Counted from the first letter of the stretch, positions 1 through 12,708 are shown. The stretch: DNA of 64,000 bases from Ambrosia x helenae (GCA_030844895.1 CM061231.1:6781618-6845617); one strand, 5' to 3'. Made by a program: numbers and translations. Notes: generated by a model not told the origin, from the letters alone.

Positions 1-846
1 TAGGGTTTAATCTGTACGTTACTCATTTCTTTGTAGGGGTGGCAATTATTGACACGACCCGAAAACCGACTCGAACCCGACACGAAAAAAAAATAGATTT
101 GGGTCAACTAACACGACCCGTTTAAAAAAACGGGTTGGGTTCGGGTCAATTAACATGACACGTTTAAAAAAATGGCTCGGGTTCGGGTTGACACATATAT
201 AAAATGGGTTGACCCGTTAACCCGTTTAAGTATTTAGAAAAAAAATATATTATATTTTTGTTTTTTCTTTTTCCATTTCTATGTACATGGTTAGTTATAA
301 TTGTGTTATTTTTGGCACACTGTATTATTTATTTGTCACACTTATATACTAACCATTAAACATTTTATTGATAACCTGCTTACAACCCAACAACCTGTTT
401 ATAACTCATGAACATGTATTACTCATTTAAAAATATGGGTTAAACGGGTCGTCTTCGGGTTGACCCGGATTTTATGTGGGTTGGGTTAGGGTTGAAATAT
501 TTGACACGAATAATAATATGGGTCGGGTTCGGGTTGCACATTTTAACCCATCAACCCGCCAACCCGCAACCCATAAACCCGCCAACCCATCAACCCGACA
601 CGATTGACACCCCTATTTCTTTGTATTGTTTCCTTAGTTAGGAGATCATCTGATCTTGACAATCAGAAGATCCCTAACATTGTATCGTATTAAGATCTCT
701 ACGATTGTAGAGATCTAGGGTTTGGTGGGTAACAGTTTTGGGTTGGTTATAATAAGATTTTTGTCACTGTTTTTGTCGCTACATCTTTGTTCTTGTGTTT
801 GTTCTTGAGTTTGAGTATATTAGTTATAGATTCATACTTTTTTACA
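1..846 (+). repeat. Partial 5' LTR of copia A, interrupted
   Basis: It matches 6452-6707 of the 3' LTR apart from the insert at 36-614. It ends in ACA directly before the primer binding site. About 356 bp of the LTR, including the TATA box seen in the 3' copy, lie before the window. Confidence 0.93.
36..614. mobile_element. MITE-like insert in the 5' LTR, 11-bp target duplication
   Basis: The ends are inverted (GGGGTGGCAAT left; the right end reads the complement of AGGGGTGTCAAT). An 11-bp direct repeat, ATTTCTTTGTA, flanks it at 25-35 and 615-625. The uninterrupted 3' LTR has that word once, so it is the empty site. The body is built of degenerate GGGTCGGGTT and GGGTTGACCCG words. A 9-11 bp duplication suits Mutator-like elements. 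No coding capacity. Confidence 0.85.
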
Positions 847-858
847 TGGTATCAGAGC
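847..858 (+). other. Primer binding site of copia A
   Basis: TGGTATCAGAGC follows the 5' LTR directly. This is the standard plant copia site complementary to the 3' end of initiator Met-tRNA. Confidence 0.93.
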
Positions 859-980
859 TAAGGCTCTGTTATCACTGTCTTGTGTTGATTCTGGTGTCTT
901 CCGCTGCTAATCTGAGCTGTCTAGGTCTAGATCTCACTTTTAAAAGAGTCTGTGTAAAGGATCTGATCTGATTTGTAGAT

Positions 981-1132
981 CTGGTTCTTCTTGGGTATTG
1001 TATAAAATAGATTCGATCTTCTTGATAGATCTGGTCTATTATCTTGTGTCTTTTGTCTGGTTCTTCTTGGGTATTGTATAAAATAGATTCGATCTTCTTG
1101 ATAGATCTGGTCTATTATCTTGTGTCTTTTGT
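981..1132 (+). repeat. Two tandem 76-bp copies in the copia A leader
   Basis: CTGGTTCTTCTTGGGTATTG starts at 981 and again at 1057, and the two units are essentially identical over 76 bp. They lie in the untranslated leader between the primer binding site and gag. The rest of 859-1643 is leader without a convincing ORF. Confidence 0.9.
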
Positions 1133-1643
1133 CTTGTTGGTTCTTGTTTTGCAGGGTTTGTGAGTGGTCAATTATTGTTGGCTTGGTTCTTGGATTCTTG
1201 TATTTGGAAGTGGAATATAGCTTCAATTGCACTCACAACTCTATACCCTAAGTGAAGGTATAGGTTGTGAGATTGGCGAAACCCTAACTTGGGTTCCACC
1301 TCACTGTGAGATCGTTCTTATTCTTTTGTATTGTTTGTTGTGTCTAGGGCCACTGACCGGGTTAGGTGGACCGGTATTGGGCCAACTCTGTGGTGTCTTG
1401 TTTGTTTGTCTTGTTGATTGGTATTTGTCTGTGTGGTTTATTTGTTCCTTTGTGTCTTGTCTATACTATACATATAGTTAATAAAGGTCTCCTGTGTTAA
1501 GATCTGGGTGGGCACCTTTTGAGTGATGAACCCACTATCTGACCCCTGACACAGCTTCGACCTTTTAGGACTATTCTGTCTGTGGTTTTCTTTGGTATTG
1601 CTTTCTGTTTGTTGTTTCTGTCTTTGTTTCTTGTTGTGTTGTC

Positions 1644-2717
1644 ATGGGTGATGTTGTGAACCCCGAAGGAGGGGGTGCCAACAATGGAGGTGCTGATGCT
1701 ACACTCATCAGTAAATTGGATATAAGTGATCCCTTGTTCTTACATCCAAGTGACACCTCTAGTCTGTCTATCATTAGTATGAAGTTAAAAGGAACTGAAA
1801 ATTACTCTGTCTGGTCTAACTCTATGAAACTTGCTTTAGAAACAAAAAATAAGGCTGGATTTATAGATGGTACATGTATTAGACCCATTGATGATGAGGT
1901 GTTAGGAAAACAATGGGATAGATGTAATTCTGTGGTCTTAAATTGGTTGTTAAACTCTGTTAGTGAAGAATTGTATCTTGGTCAGGTCTTTTCTAAGCTT
2001 GCCACAGAAGTGTGGACAGACTTAAAAGAGACCTATGACAAAGTAGATGGGTCTGTTGTGTTTAATCTTTATCAGAAGATTAACTCTGTGAGTCAAAATG
2101 GTAGTTCAGTTGCTGAATACTACCATAAACTGAACACCATGTGGAAGCAGTTTGATGCTACAGTGCAGTTGCCTTCCTGCACTTGCCAAGCATCAAAAGA
2201 CTTTAATGACTTTAATAGTCTAATAAAGTTAATGCAATTCCTCATGGGTTTGGATGATGTATACCAACCAGTCAGAACTAATCTGTTAATGCAGGATCCA
2301 TTACCATCTATTAAAAATGCCTTTGCTATTGTTTCCAGAGAAGAATCTCATAGAGGTTCAGGAACAACAGCAAAAGGGCAGAATGTTGCTTTCTTTTCTA
2401 AAACTAATCAAACTGTAGAAAGAAAGAAAGTTACTAATAGGGGTCCTAATCCAAACTTAAAATGTAGTCACTGTAACATGTTAGGTCATACCATTGACAG
2501 ATGTTATGAGTTGGTTGGTTATCCTCCTGGGTTCAAAAAGAAACCAGGAGGACAGATGCCTAGGTCTAATATGTCTAACCCTAAGCAAGCTAGTACCTCT
2601 ACTGCCTTGCCTAGTAGCTCTTCTTCTGTTTTTCCTTTCTCACCTGAACAGATATCAAAGCTTATGAATCTGATCAGTGATAAAGGGGTTAATGAAGCAC
2701 AAAACTCCAACACATGA
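1644..2717 (+). CDS. Copia A Gag polyprotein
   Basis: This 357-residue ORF is the nucleocapsid part of the retrotransposon, which packages element RNA into cytoplasmic particles. The N-terminal half has the copia gag pattern (GTENYSVWSNSMKLAL near residue 50). A CX2CX4HX4C zinc knuckle begins at Cys274 and is followed by YELVGYPPG, typical of plant copia Gag. The start is the first ATG after the leader. The ORF ends at TGA 2715-2717, but the same frame stays open straight into protease, so this TGA may be a mutation in a once continuous gag-pol frame or a readthrough point. Confidence 0.9.
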   Translation: MGDVVNPEGGGANNGGADATLISKLDISDPLFLHPSDTSSLSIISMKLKGTENYSVWSNSMKLALETKNKAGFIDGTCIRPIDDEVLGKQWDRCNSVVLNWLLNSVSEELYLGQVFSKLATEVWTDLKETYDKVDGSVVFNLYQKINSVSQNGSSVAEYYHKLNTMWKQFDATVQLPSCTCQASKDFNDFNSLIKLMQFLMGLDDVYQPVRTNLLMQDPLPSIKNAFAIVSREESHRGSGTTAKGQNVAFFSKTNQTVERKKVTNRGPNPNLKCSHCNMLGHTIDRCYELVGYPPGFKKKPGGQMPRSNMSNPKQASTSTALPSSSSSVFPFSPEQISKLMNLISDKGVNEAQNSNT

Positions 2718-5700
2718 GGTAAAAGTGTTTTCATTAATGGTTTTTCATGTCTTACTAAGATTTCAAACTTGGCAAAAGTGTTAGAAAACTTCAGTAGTTG
2801 TTCTACTTTTGTCAAGTATGCACTTAGTAAAGGATGGATAACTGATTCAGGAGCAAATCAACACATGACCAGCAATGAAAAGGAAATGGTCAATTGTGTT
2901 GATGTCTCTGAATACAATATTCAGGTTAAACATCCAAATGGGACAAGTGCCAAGGTAACTAAGATAGGAGATATCAAGTTGGCTGATGGTGTTGTCCTGT
3001 ATGATGTCTTCTTAGTTCCTGATTATTGTGTGAATCTGTTATCTGTTCATAAGTTGTCTAGAGATAATAAACTCAGTGTATTATTTGATGAAGAACATTG
3101 TTATATCCAGGATTCCAAATCCAAGAGAGTCCTGGTGACTGGTAATCAAAGTGATGGTCTCTATTTTGTTGGCACTACTGTGAGTGCTAATATTTCTTGT
3201 TTTAATAGTATTAATGATGCCAATTTGTGGCATAGTAGGTTGGGGCATCCCTCTGACCAAGTTCTGTCTGTCTTAAGAAAGAACTTAAACATTGGTCATA
3301 GGAACTCTCAGCCTTGTGAGATATGTCACAAAGCTAAGCAAGTTAGAGTTCCATTTCCCATTAGTGACCATAAGTCCAAACACATTGGGGACCTTGTTCA
3401 CCTTGATGTTTGGGGGCCTTATAAGGTCACTAGTAGGGAAGGGTTTAAGTACTTTCTTACAGTTGTGGATGACTTTTCTAGGTCTGTTTGGTGTTACATG
3501 TTAAAGAATAAGACTGAAGTTTTTGAAAACATAACTGTATTCTATGAGTTAATATTAACTCAGTTCAAGTCTAAAATAAAACTGTTCAGGAGTGATAATG
3601 GAACAGAATTTGTAAACAAACAAATGGAACAGTTTTGTAAATCAAAAGGTATTTTACACCAAACCTCATGTGCCTATACTCCTCAGCAAAATGGAATTGC
3701 TGAAAGGAAGCATAGGCACTTACTGAACACAGCTAGAGCTTTGTTATTTCAGAGTGGATTGCCTCTTAGGTTTTGGGATGATTGTGTTCTAACTGCAACC
3801 TATTTGATTAACAGGATCCCTTCTTCAGTCCTTCTAGGTAAAAGTCCCTATGAGTTAGTATATGGGTTCCCCCGTAAACTTGATCACATTAAGAATTTTG
3901 GTTGCTTATGTTTCAACACTGTCTTAAACAATTCTGATAAACTGTCTTTTAAGTCTGAAAAGTGTGTCTTGATTGGGTATTCAAATTTCAAAAAAGGGTA
4001 TAAATTGTGGTGTTTAGAGTCTAAACAAGTTATATTTTCCAGGGATGTTAGATGTTATGAGGAAATTTTTCCTTTTAAACAATCTTTTGTTGTTGATAAA
4101 GAGTTAAATGTTTTTGATAAAACTTTAAATCACTTAAACTTCTTTGATAGTGTTGAACCTAGTAGTCAAGAGTCTAATGGGGTTGAGAGTCCAGATCTTC
4201 CCAATGATGAATGGGATCCCAACTTGTCTAATCCTGGTCCTTCTAGTTTGCAACTAGGGTCTCCTCCCAGGGCTGCTGGGGGGGTAGACAACAGTCAGCA
4301 GCCTGGCAGCCCAGGTTGTAGGGACTGTAGTATGGCAAACAATGATGAGGGTCCAGGAAATGTTGAACAACTCCAATCTGAGGGAAATCTTAGAAGATCT
4401 GATAGGGTCTCTAGTATACCAAGACACTTCAATGACTATGTCGTTGAAGGAAAGGTTAAGTATGGTTTAGAAAAAGTTGTGAATTATTCTTGTTTGTCTA
4501 GTGAAAACTTGTCTTTAGTTTCTGTGTTAAATAAGTCAGTTAAACCCAGTTCCTATGTTGAGGCTGCCAAAAATCCTATGTGGGTTGAGGCTATGAACTC
4601 AGAAATGGAAGCCTTATATAGGAACAATACATGGGTCATCACTGACTTACCTATTGGAAGAAAACCAATAGGATGTAAATGGATTTATAAGATCAAATAT
4701 AAATCCAATGGTGAGGTTGAAAGATATAAGGCCAGGTTAGTAGCCAAAGGTTACAACCAAAGAGAAGGTCTTGATTTTGGAGAGACCTTCTCTCCTGTGG
4801 TAAAAATGGTCACAGTTAGGTGTATAATAAGTCTTGCTGTGCAAAATTCTTGGCCATTATATCAGTTGGATGTGAATAATGCATTCTTATATGGGTCAAT
4901 TTCTGAGGATGTTTATATGACTTTACCAGAAGGGTACTCAAATAAGAATGAGTCTAAAGTGTGTAAACTTGTCAAATCACTCTATGGGCTTAAACAAGCA
5001 CCTAGGAAGTGGAATGAGAAGTTAGCAGATGTATTAGTTAAAACTGGTTTTGTGCAAAGTCTATGTGACTATTCTCTATTTGTAAAAAAATCTGGTGAAA
5101 TGTTTACTGTTTTATTAGTTTATGTTGATGACATTGTCATCACAGGTAACAATGAAAGTGATATAGATAATGTTAAACAATTTCTTAAATCAAATTTTCA
5201 AATAAAAGATTTAGGAAAGTTAAAATATTTTCTTGGAATAGAAGTCCTTTATTCTCAAAAAGGTATTTGTCTATCCCAAAGAAAATATTGTCTAGAGTTA
5301 CTTAGTGAATTTGGTTATTTGGGATGTAAACCAATTAACACTCCAATTGAACAAAGTTTTATTGTGAGTGCTAAGCATTCCAAAGAAACTGATTTTTTAG
5401 AAAGCATAACTGGTTATCAAAAGCTTATTGGTAAGCTAATATACTTGTCTTTGACAAGGCCTGATATTAGCTATACTATCCAGTTCTTAAGTTAGTTCAT
5501 GCACAAACCATCTAAGTACCATTTAAAAGTTGCACTTAGATTGTTAAGGTATTTAAAATTGTCTCCAGGGAAAGGTATTTTGTTTAAACAGTCTGATCAG
5601 TTCAACTTGTGTACATATGTTGATTCTGACTGGGCAAAATGCCTTGTATCCAAGAAATCAGTTACAGGATTTTGTGTGTTCCTGGGTGAGTCTTTGATTT

Positions 5701-6083
5701 CCTGGAAATCAAAGAAACAAAGCACTATTTCTAGGTCTAGTGCCGAGGCTGAATATAGGGCTATGTGCTCAGCTTCGTGTGAGATTATTTGGTTGATTAA
5801 TCTGTTAAATGAATTGAATGTAAGTGTTAAACTTCCTGTTAAACTTTTCAATGATAGTAAAGCTGCTTTGTCTATTGCCTCAAATCCAGTTTTCCATGAG
5901 AAAACTAAACATTTTGAGGTTGATTTACATTTTATACGGGAAAAAATTTCAAATGGTGTTATACAAGCTCTAAAGATCAGTTCTGAAAACCAGATAGCTG
6001 ATATCTTTACTAAGGGTCTTAATGTTACACAGCATAAGATACTTTGTGATAAACTTGGGTTGTATGACATGTTTGGCATTTGA
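2718..6083 (+). pseudogene. Copia A Pol: protease, integrase, reverse transcriptase, RNase H; one in-frame amber
   Basis: The frame follows gag without a shift. Order: aspartic protease with DSG near 2844; integrase zinc region (LWHSRLGHP, then CEICHKAKQ) from about 3228; integrase core with DVWGPY, VDDFSR and SDNGTEF; reverse transcriptase with FSPVVKMVTVR and YVDD at 5121-5132; RNase H with DSDWA near 5621 and SSAEAEYRA. A TAG at 5493-5495 cuts RNase H from reverse transcriptase in the same frame, and translation resumes to TGA 6081-6083. No frameshifts are seen. With only two nonsense codons and nearly identical LTRs, the copy looks freshly disabled. Confidence 0.9.
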
Positions 6084-6084
6084 T

Positions 6085-6095
6085 TTATGGGGGCA
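6085..6095 (+). other. Polypurine tract of copia A
   Basis: TTATGGGGGCA precedes the 3' LTR start (TGTTGAAATA). It would prime plus-strand DNA synthesis. Confidence 0.75.
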
Positions 6096-6707
6096 TGTTG
6101 AAATAAGTAAATCAAATGTTATTATTATTGGGCTAATATTAGTCCAGGTGTTATGTCTATTGGGTTTGTGATTTTTTGTACAGGGAATCAATTGAGCCTT
6201 ATAACTTCGTCTCATGTTGGGCTTATGATTGAAGAAGGCTTTTAAGCCTGGAATGTGTAAAGCCTTAAAGGCTTTGATCTTGGTCGTTCATTTGTGAACG
6301 ATCGTGTGTTTTTGATCTGACGATGGAGAATGTGTACGAGTGTGCTTTCTCTGGCTTCGATGTATCTCAGCTATATATACCTGTGCACTTCATTCATGGG
6401 CTCTTTTAGCTCAGATTTTCTTTGTATTTGTCTTGTATCCTCTGTCTAGATTAGGGTTTAATCTGTACGTTACTCATTTCTTTGTATTGTTTCCTTAGTT
6501 AGGAGATCATCTGATCTTGACAATCAGAAGATCCCTAACATTGTATCGTATTAAGATCTCTACGATTGTAGAGATCTAGGGTTTGGTGGGTAACAGTTTT
6601 GGGTTGGTTATAATAAGATTTTTGTCACTGTTTTTGTCGCTACATCTTTGTTCTTGTGTTTGTTCTTGAGTTTGAGTATATTAGTTATAGATTCATACTC
6701 TTTTACA
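6096..6707 (+). repeat. 3' LTR of copia A (612 bp)
   Basis: Begins TGTTGAAATA and ends TTTTACA. It carries a TATA-like TATATATAC at 6372-6380, probably the U3 promoter. It lacks the insert found in the 5' LTR. Confidence 0.93.
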
Positions 6708-8285
6708 GTGATCCTTAGATACTCATCAAATAGTAAAAAATGGGGCCTAAGGTGAGCGTTTAAAAAGTTACTTATTGTTAGTTTTAGAAAAGGGGTCAAA
6801 AAGCGTTGAAAGTGCCATCAAACATCCAACAAGCAGCCTTAGAATCACGCATAAGTTTTCACGCTTAGACTCGGCAAGAGTGGTTTATACTTATAAAATT
6901 GACTTTTTATGATGCTTAAGAGGAGTTGTTTTCTATGAATTTGAAACCAAACTTTTTTTTATATCAAGCCTATAGGATAACTTGAAATTAAAGTTTGGTG
7001 AAAGATGTTTAGACATGTTATGGTTACTAGATTAGGGTAGAGTTATTCTACAAAGGCTACAAAAAATGAGAAGGGTGAGAAGGATACAAAAAACACAATA
7101 GATCATAAAATATGACACAATGAGCCACAAAATATAACACAGTGCCAAAAAATATAACACAATGCTGAAGAAAAATGACACAATTAATCGAAAAAATGAC
7201 ACAATGATGAAAATAAGAAAAAGACACAATGATACATAAAAGACACAATGATATAACGCATATTCTAAAAAATACAAGCTAAAACCCCCAAAAAAACGAA
7301 GACCTAAAAACTAACGTCGTAGGGTTCGATAAGACGATTCCAATGCCGCTTGAATGAATTCAATCGGAGTCCGTTTGATACCCTTCCTACGACTTCCTAT
7401 TTTTCTTTCACTGTGTATTTGATCCTAACCCTACTAGATTATTAGTAGTTATATGTCTTTAAATCCTCTAATTGTGATACGTCATTCCATATGAAGGTGT
7501 TACTGAAAGATTCTCAACACGTGAATCACATTTTTGTTTTTTTTATGTATTCCGTGCTTGAATGGTATACGAGTATTTCCACCTTTGAAAACAATCTCTG
7601 AAAATAACACCTAAAAAAATGGAAGTTGCACAATAAAGCTATGTAGATCGAATTTAGAAGTGGGTCACAACCGAATGTATCCTACTACCTTTTTATCTTT
7701 AAAAACCATTGGTAGTCATAGATGTGTAAAAAAAATACAACTAATAGTCTAATACATAGCCATTGTTAGATAATTAGGCATGCAGCACCCACACCCACCT
7801 CAAAATAACTAAAATGCTATGATCTAAAAGTCCACAGAACCGAGCACAAGCTTGAGCTTGTTTAAGTTACAGAAGCCAGTCATATGCAATGAATATGAGC
7901 ACACAAAACTAGAACAAACTCGCTCCCTTAGACTCGCATGCATAACAGCTTCCTGAACATCATTATATTACTAAACCGGATGTTAGTACCTTATCAAACC
8001 TATAGTGTGATGGGAGAATGACTTTGTTTCCTACACCCATTAGAGCAGATCTTAAACTCGCTACCATTGAGTGAAAAAAAAAATGCGCCCCATCAACCAA
8101 ACATGATCATCATACATAGAGTGCAGTCATAAAAAAACCAATAAATCACTGACTATAAAACCAAATGCATAGTTTCATATAAAAGCACACACTGCATTCA
8201 AATTCAACAACCGATCATAATGATCTACAACACACGAAGTACTTAAATTACAACCGACAACATAGCTGAGCCTCAGCACCAGTCT
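6708..8285. other. Non-coding interval between copia A and PEAMT
   Basis: No convincing gene. At 7034-7290 lies an AT-rich stretch repeating GACACAATGA-type words; its start (TTCTACAAAGGC, then GAGAAGGGTGAGAAGGAT) resembles the termini of the element at 21791-22205, so it may be a truncated relative. The remainder to the 3' end of PEAMT is unique-looking AT-rich sequence. Confidence 0.6.
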
Positions 8286-8291
8286 TTTATT
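8286..8291 (-). terminator. Candidate polyadenylation signal of PEAMT
   Basis: AATAAA on the minus strand, about 42 bp past the stop codon. Plant signals are loose, so the real cleavage site could be further downstream. Confidence 0.4.
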
Positions 8292-8332
8292 TCAGAACAC
8301 TAGAAATATTAAACACCCATAACCGCATGGAA

Positions 8333-11300
8333 TCACTTCTTTTTAGCGAAAAACAAGCCCCATCGTTGCTCCCCAGAACCAACCCTCACCAGCTTTGCCT
8401 TCCAACCGCCAACAATATCATCGTAGTCTTCCTGCAGATATCAAGTTCAATGTAAATCGTTAACAATTCGGTCCCCTGTTTGTTAAAGAACATTTGTACA
8501 GATGTACAAGTGTACTAAAAGTAATGTGTGCATGCACTTACTTTGCTGAAATCATGGATGAATTCTTCCTTTTCCTTCTCGACCCGTTCCAGTTCCCTCT
8601 CAAGAACTTCCTTGAACTGCAAGGAATTATGGTAATAGTTATAAACAGTTGATATTTTTTCATAATTTGTTTAATCTACAGACTAAAACGATTTAGGAGG
8701 TTCTGTAAAAGAACCTGTTCTGTTCGATCCTCTGCTATGACATCTTCGAAACCAACATCTTTAAGCATCTAAATAATAAAAATAAAAGAATCAACACAAA
8801 GCGTGCTAACATATAAACTAACAGAAAGTCTTTTCGTATAGCTTTATCTATCTATGCTTTCATTACCTGCCCGTAAGTTTGTACATCATGAAGATCATAT
8901 CCTCTTTGTTTGATGTATGCTGCAAAATCTTCAGATGGTTTTCCAGATTTTCGGCAGTAGTCACTGATGAGAACCTTGCCACCTGGTTTCAACCACTTAT
9001 AAAAGGTGCGGAACAATGCAGGTTTATCCTGAAAAACATAACCGAAAAGAATAAGAAAAACATGGTTATTAGTTAGTATGCAGTTTAAACTTTAAACTAT
9101 GTAGAGGGTTATATTAAAGTCAAATAATCAGTTGTAATATGATAATATAATCAAATAAACAATCAAAAAATGACATCTTGTTAAATCTTACTTGAATATG
9201 GAGGATGGTGTCACGGCTGTAGATGACATCAAACGAATTGTCAGGATATGATTTCTTGGTACAGTCAGCAACCTCGAATTCAACTGAACATTGGAGCCCA
9301 ATAGCACGTTCGAGAGCAAAAGCGATCATATTCACAGAAAGATCAATGCCAACAACATCGACATCAAAGTTTTCAGCCATATAGAAGTCGCCTCCTCCGA
9401 TCCCACATCCAACATCTAACACCTTTTGCCCCGGTTTCAGATCCAGCATTGCAACAAATTCTTTTGTGGTGTCTGCTCATAATACAATGTTTGCTCAGAA
9501 AAAAAAATGATACAAATCATATTCAGGCATTCACTTTAATATGCACATTTCTTGTATTTTAAGTAGCAAAATGGATGGGTTGGGTAAGGGTCTCTATGGT
9601 TTAGGTGACTATTAGAACTTCCAACCTGCTTGACCCGTCTTTAGTTATTCTGTTAACTTTACCAATTAGACCAGATAACAATATATTTTAACTCGCATTG
9701 ACCCGTTTCTATCGTCAATAAAAAATGAACGAAACTAGAGTTTATCCCCAAGCATCAAATCTCTACTTCAACTCTCACTACAGGGGTGTTTGGATGTGCA
9801 TTATGAAAGTAGTTATATGATATTTAGATATTAAATTCTGCATACCTAGTCCTCCTGTGCTCACAAACCCTGGTCCAAATATGCGCTCATAGCGCAGTAT
9901 ACCATTGCTTTTGTACTGAACGTTATCCAAGAATTGCTGGAAGTCCCTGTCGGTCTCTGAATTCGCCACCTTCTGCCATATCCAGCAGATCTGCAATAAT
10001 CACCCACATGAGTGCTTTTCACTAAATTTGACCCATAACCCTTTTACTTATGAATTGGTCGATTTGGGTTCCTTGTAATCTCAAACGGGTCAGATTGATA
10101 AAAAAAAAGGGAATAGATCAAACTAGTTAAAAGGGTCAAACAGGTTAAAGGTCTCCCTAAGTTGACTTTTAATTCATTTAAATGGTTTCATGTAAGGATT
10201 TTAGATTAGTATTGTTAGTTTTGATTCTGCAATCAACCGAGCCTGACATCACTCGTACAACATGTTTCGCCTTGAAACCCGCTCTGATCAGTAACCCGAC
10301 CCGTCCATAGTAAATTAAGAAAGAACATAGTAAATTAGTTACCTGATTCTGATTTTTCTTGTTGCGTACATAAGCTCCAATACACTTCGATCCCGTTAGC
10401 GTTAGCTCATAGGAATTACCAGATGCATCGGTAGTGTGACATTCCTTAAAGACCTTTACAACCATACCCAAGAAGAAACCCATCAGAGATATGCCATTCA
10501 AGTGATTGCACTATGATCAGATAAATGCACAATATTTGCTTGCAGCATATTCCTTTAACAATTGCAAATGCCAAAAGGTTCCTACTTGTGATGTCCATGA
10601 AAATTGGATGTTTTTGTGAAGTATTGAAATTAAATATTAACTATTTACCATTATAAGCATTGCATGCAACTTGATAACATTAATTTGAGCTCAACAATAT
10701 AGCTTTCATAGTTTTAAATTCAATATAATTGTACCTTGGTGTAGAATCTAGGTTCACGGTAGTGCGTCGGGTTTTGCTTTCGCTTATGGTCTCCAGATTG
10801 GTGAAAGCATGACTCTCTGAAGAATATATATCCTCCCACCTTCACCCATTTCAAAAGTCTTTCAGCAACATATTCCACCTATAGCAAGAATAAAAGACCA
10901 AAATTAGCCTTTTGGTTGGAAAAATGCAATAAAAAAAAAAGTCAAAATATATGTAAACATTTTACTACAAGGGTGAAAACTAAAAAGCTAAGCATGCTTG
11001 CAATGTTCTAATGAAGCTATAATCATTAACGGGCCCTACCATTATCCTGCTAACTAGTGATCATGCGCTTACCACTGTGCCGCCACTTGAAGGTAAACAC
11101 ATTAATCAAACTTGTTTATGAAATGTTTATAAGAACAGGTTTACGGCTCACCTCTTTATCAGAAAGATACATCAGTAACCAGTTTGAGAAGATCACATCT
11201 ATTGATTCAGCTGGAAAGTTGAGGTCTGGTGATGTAACATCAGCACACACAAATTCAGCGTTCTTATGGTGCCCATTGATGCTCTCATTCTGAAAAAATA

Positions 11301-12708
11301 ATAGTTATAAATATCAAAAAACATAATAAATATAACTTGTTTTCCAATTTCATTGGTGAGTTATGCATACCTTTTTGACCACACTGTCAATGAAATCAAG
11401 GGCTATGACTTTGCCTGCTGTTTTGACTAGTTCACAGGTAAAACGACCGATACCAGCTCCTAATTCAAGCACAGTTTTCCCTTCATAGGGTGGGAGCAGT
11501 GACAACACCTAAGAAAGGAGTACACATGAGACCCTTGTTTAAACACACACACGCGTGCGCGCACACACACACACACTAAGGGAGTGTTTGGATTTGTGTT
11601 TTAAAACAGATGATCTGATCATTATTACTTGAAGTTACAATAACCAGTTTTTAGTATTTGGATAAACATATTCTGCTTTTTATTAATCGATATGTAGCGG
11701 TCAGATGATCAATTTTTGTTCCATTACAGATCAAGTCTCTTCTTTTACAGAAATTTGCTAAAAGGTTGCCAAGCACTCAAACATCTATTTATATGATTAT
11801 TATAAATTCAAGTCTCTTCTACTATCCTTTTATTATAACTGTATATTTGTTGTATAATCTTAATTCTTTTCAATTTTCTATAAATGTTTATGTATTATCA
11901 CTTCCAAAAAAAGCACATCCAAACATCTACTTTGATAGATTACTGATATGGACACATTGGACCCCAATAAGAGAGCCATAGAATGAGTCAAATCATATAA
12001 TAATAAAATAAGGAGCCTGTTTTAGCAACCCTACTTTACTAATCAAACCCCTATTTATTTAATTTATATTTAGAGATATACACCCGAATACAAGGAATCG
12101 CCAAGAACTATACGCCCGCCCGTATACAAGTATTCGCCAAAGGGCTATACGCTTGTATACAATGAACACTCAATGGCTATACATTGGCTTGCATGTTAAA
12201 TAACTGACTTAAATACACTCTTTACGTTTAGCACAACCTTATATTCATCTAAAAAAGAAATAAACAAGAAAAAATTCATAAAAATTTAAAATAATATATA
12301 AATGATTCATCACTCACTCCTAGATCTTTAAAAATAAATAAACACACACCCAGACAAAATAAATAAATAAAAAAACCCAAAAAAACACAGACACCAAAAA
12401 GATCTAAACACACCAACCAATAAACAAACACAAACACAAATCCACAAAACACAAAATATATAAAATATATATAAAAAATTATATATTACCTCAGGCCTTT
12501 CTTCTTTATCAAGATCAGATGCCTGTGAATCAAGCATCATAGACTCCACAGTAAGATCAGCAGAGTGTTCCACCCAGTAATTCTTCTGAATCTCACGTTC
12601 CCCTACAAATTCATCACCCCATCAAACGAAAAATTCTAATAAAAACCATCTTTAATAACAATAATAATGGGATGGGAAGAGGTAATCACCATTAAAGACA
12701 GCAGCCAT
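8333..12708 (-). CDS. PEAMT: Phosphoethanolamine N-methyltransferase, 12 exons, 492 aa
   Basis: The enzyme uses S-adenosylmethionine for three successive methylations of phosphoethanolamine to phosphocholine in the cytosol, feeding phosphatidylcholine, choline and betaine. Exons on the minus strand, in order: 12708-12690, 12602-12490, 11508-11371, 11289-11152, 10878-10735, 10453-10343, 9990-9846, 9472-9192, 9028-8867, 8768-8715, 8616-8542, 8431-8333. Every junction is GT-AG and the frame is open throughout, giving 492 residues against about 490 for the plant family. Two methyltransferase domains are visible: motif I VLELGAGIG at residues 57-65 with Asp82 beyond it, and motif I VLDVGCGIGGG at 287-297. 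The plant-typical YSRDTILHIQ closes exon 8. The ATG was chosen because MAAVFNGEREIQKNYWVEHS matches the family N terminus. No breaks seen; this is the only intact host gene here. Confidence 0.96.
11578..11930. mobile_element. MITE in PEAMT intron 2
   Basis: The left end reads GAGTGTTTGGATTTGTG and the right end is the complement of AGATGTTTGGATGTGC, so the termini are inverted. The target duplication is not clear and the boundaries are approximate. It lies in the 862-bp intron between 11509 and 12489's exon edge region, preceded by a CA-rich microsatellite at about 11546-11576. It does not touch splice sites. Confidence 0.5.

Larger units (their letters stand above)
1..6707 (+). mobile_element. 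Ty1/copia LTR retrotransposon A, 5' end outside window
   Basis: The order is partial 5' LTR (1-846), primer binding site, gag, protease, integrase, reverse transcriptase, RNase H, polypurine tract and complete 3' LTR (6096-6707). Integrase before reverse transcriptase defines Ty1/copia. The 5' LTR fragment, after removing a 579-bp insert and one 11-bp duplication, is 256 bp, exactly the length of the matching part of the 3' LTR, and I see one base difference. That points to a recent insertion. The upstream 5-bp target duplicate lies outside the window; the base after the 3' LTR starts gtgat. Confidence 0.95.

Noticed and set aside
1227..1481. 84-codon ORF in the copia A leader
   Set aside because: No similarity to gag; it lies between the primer binding site and the clear gag start.
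9781..9830. MITE end GGGGTGTTTGGATGTGC in PEAMT intron 7
   Set aside because: Only one terminus is visible; no inverted partner or duplication found.
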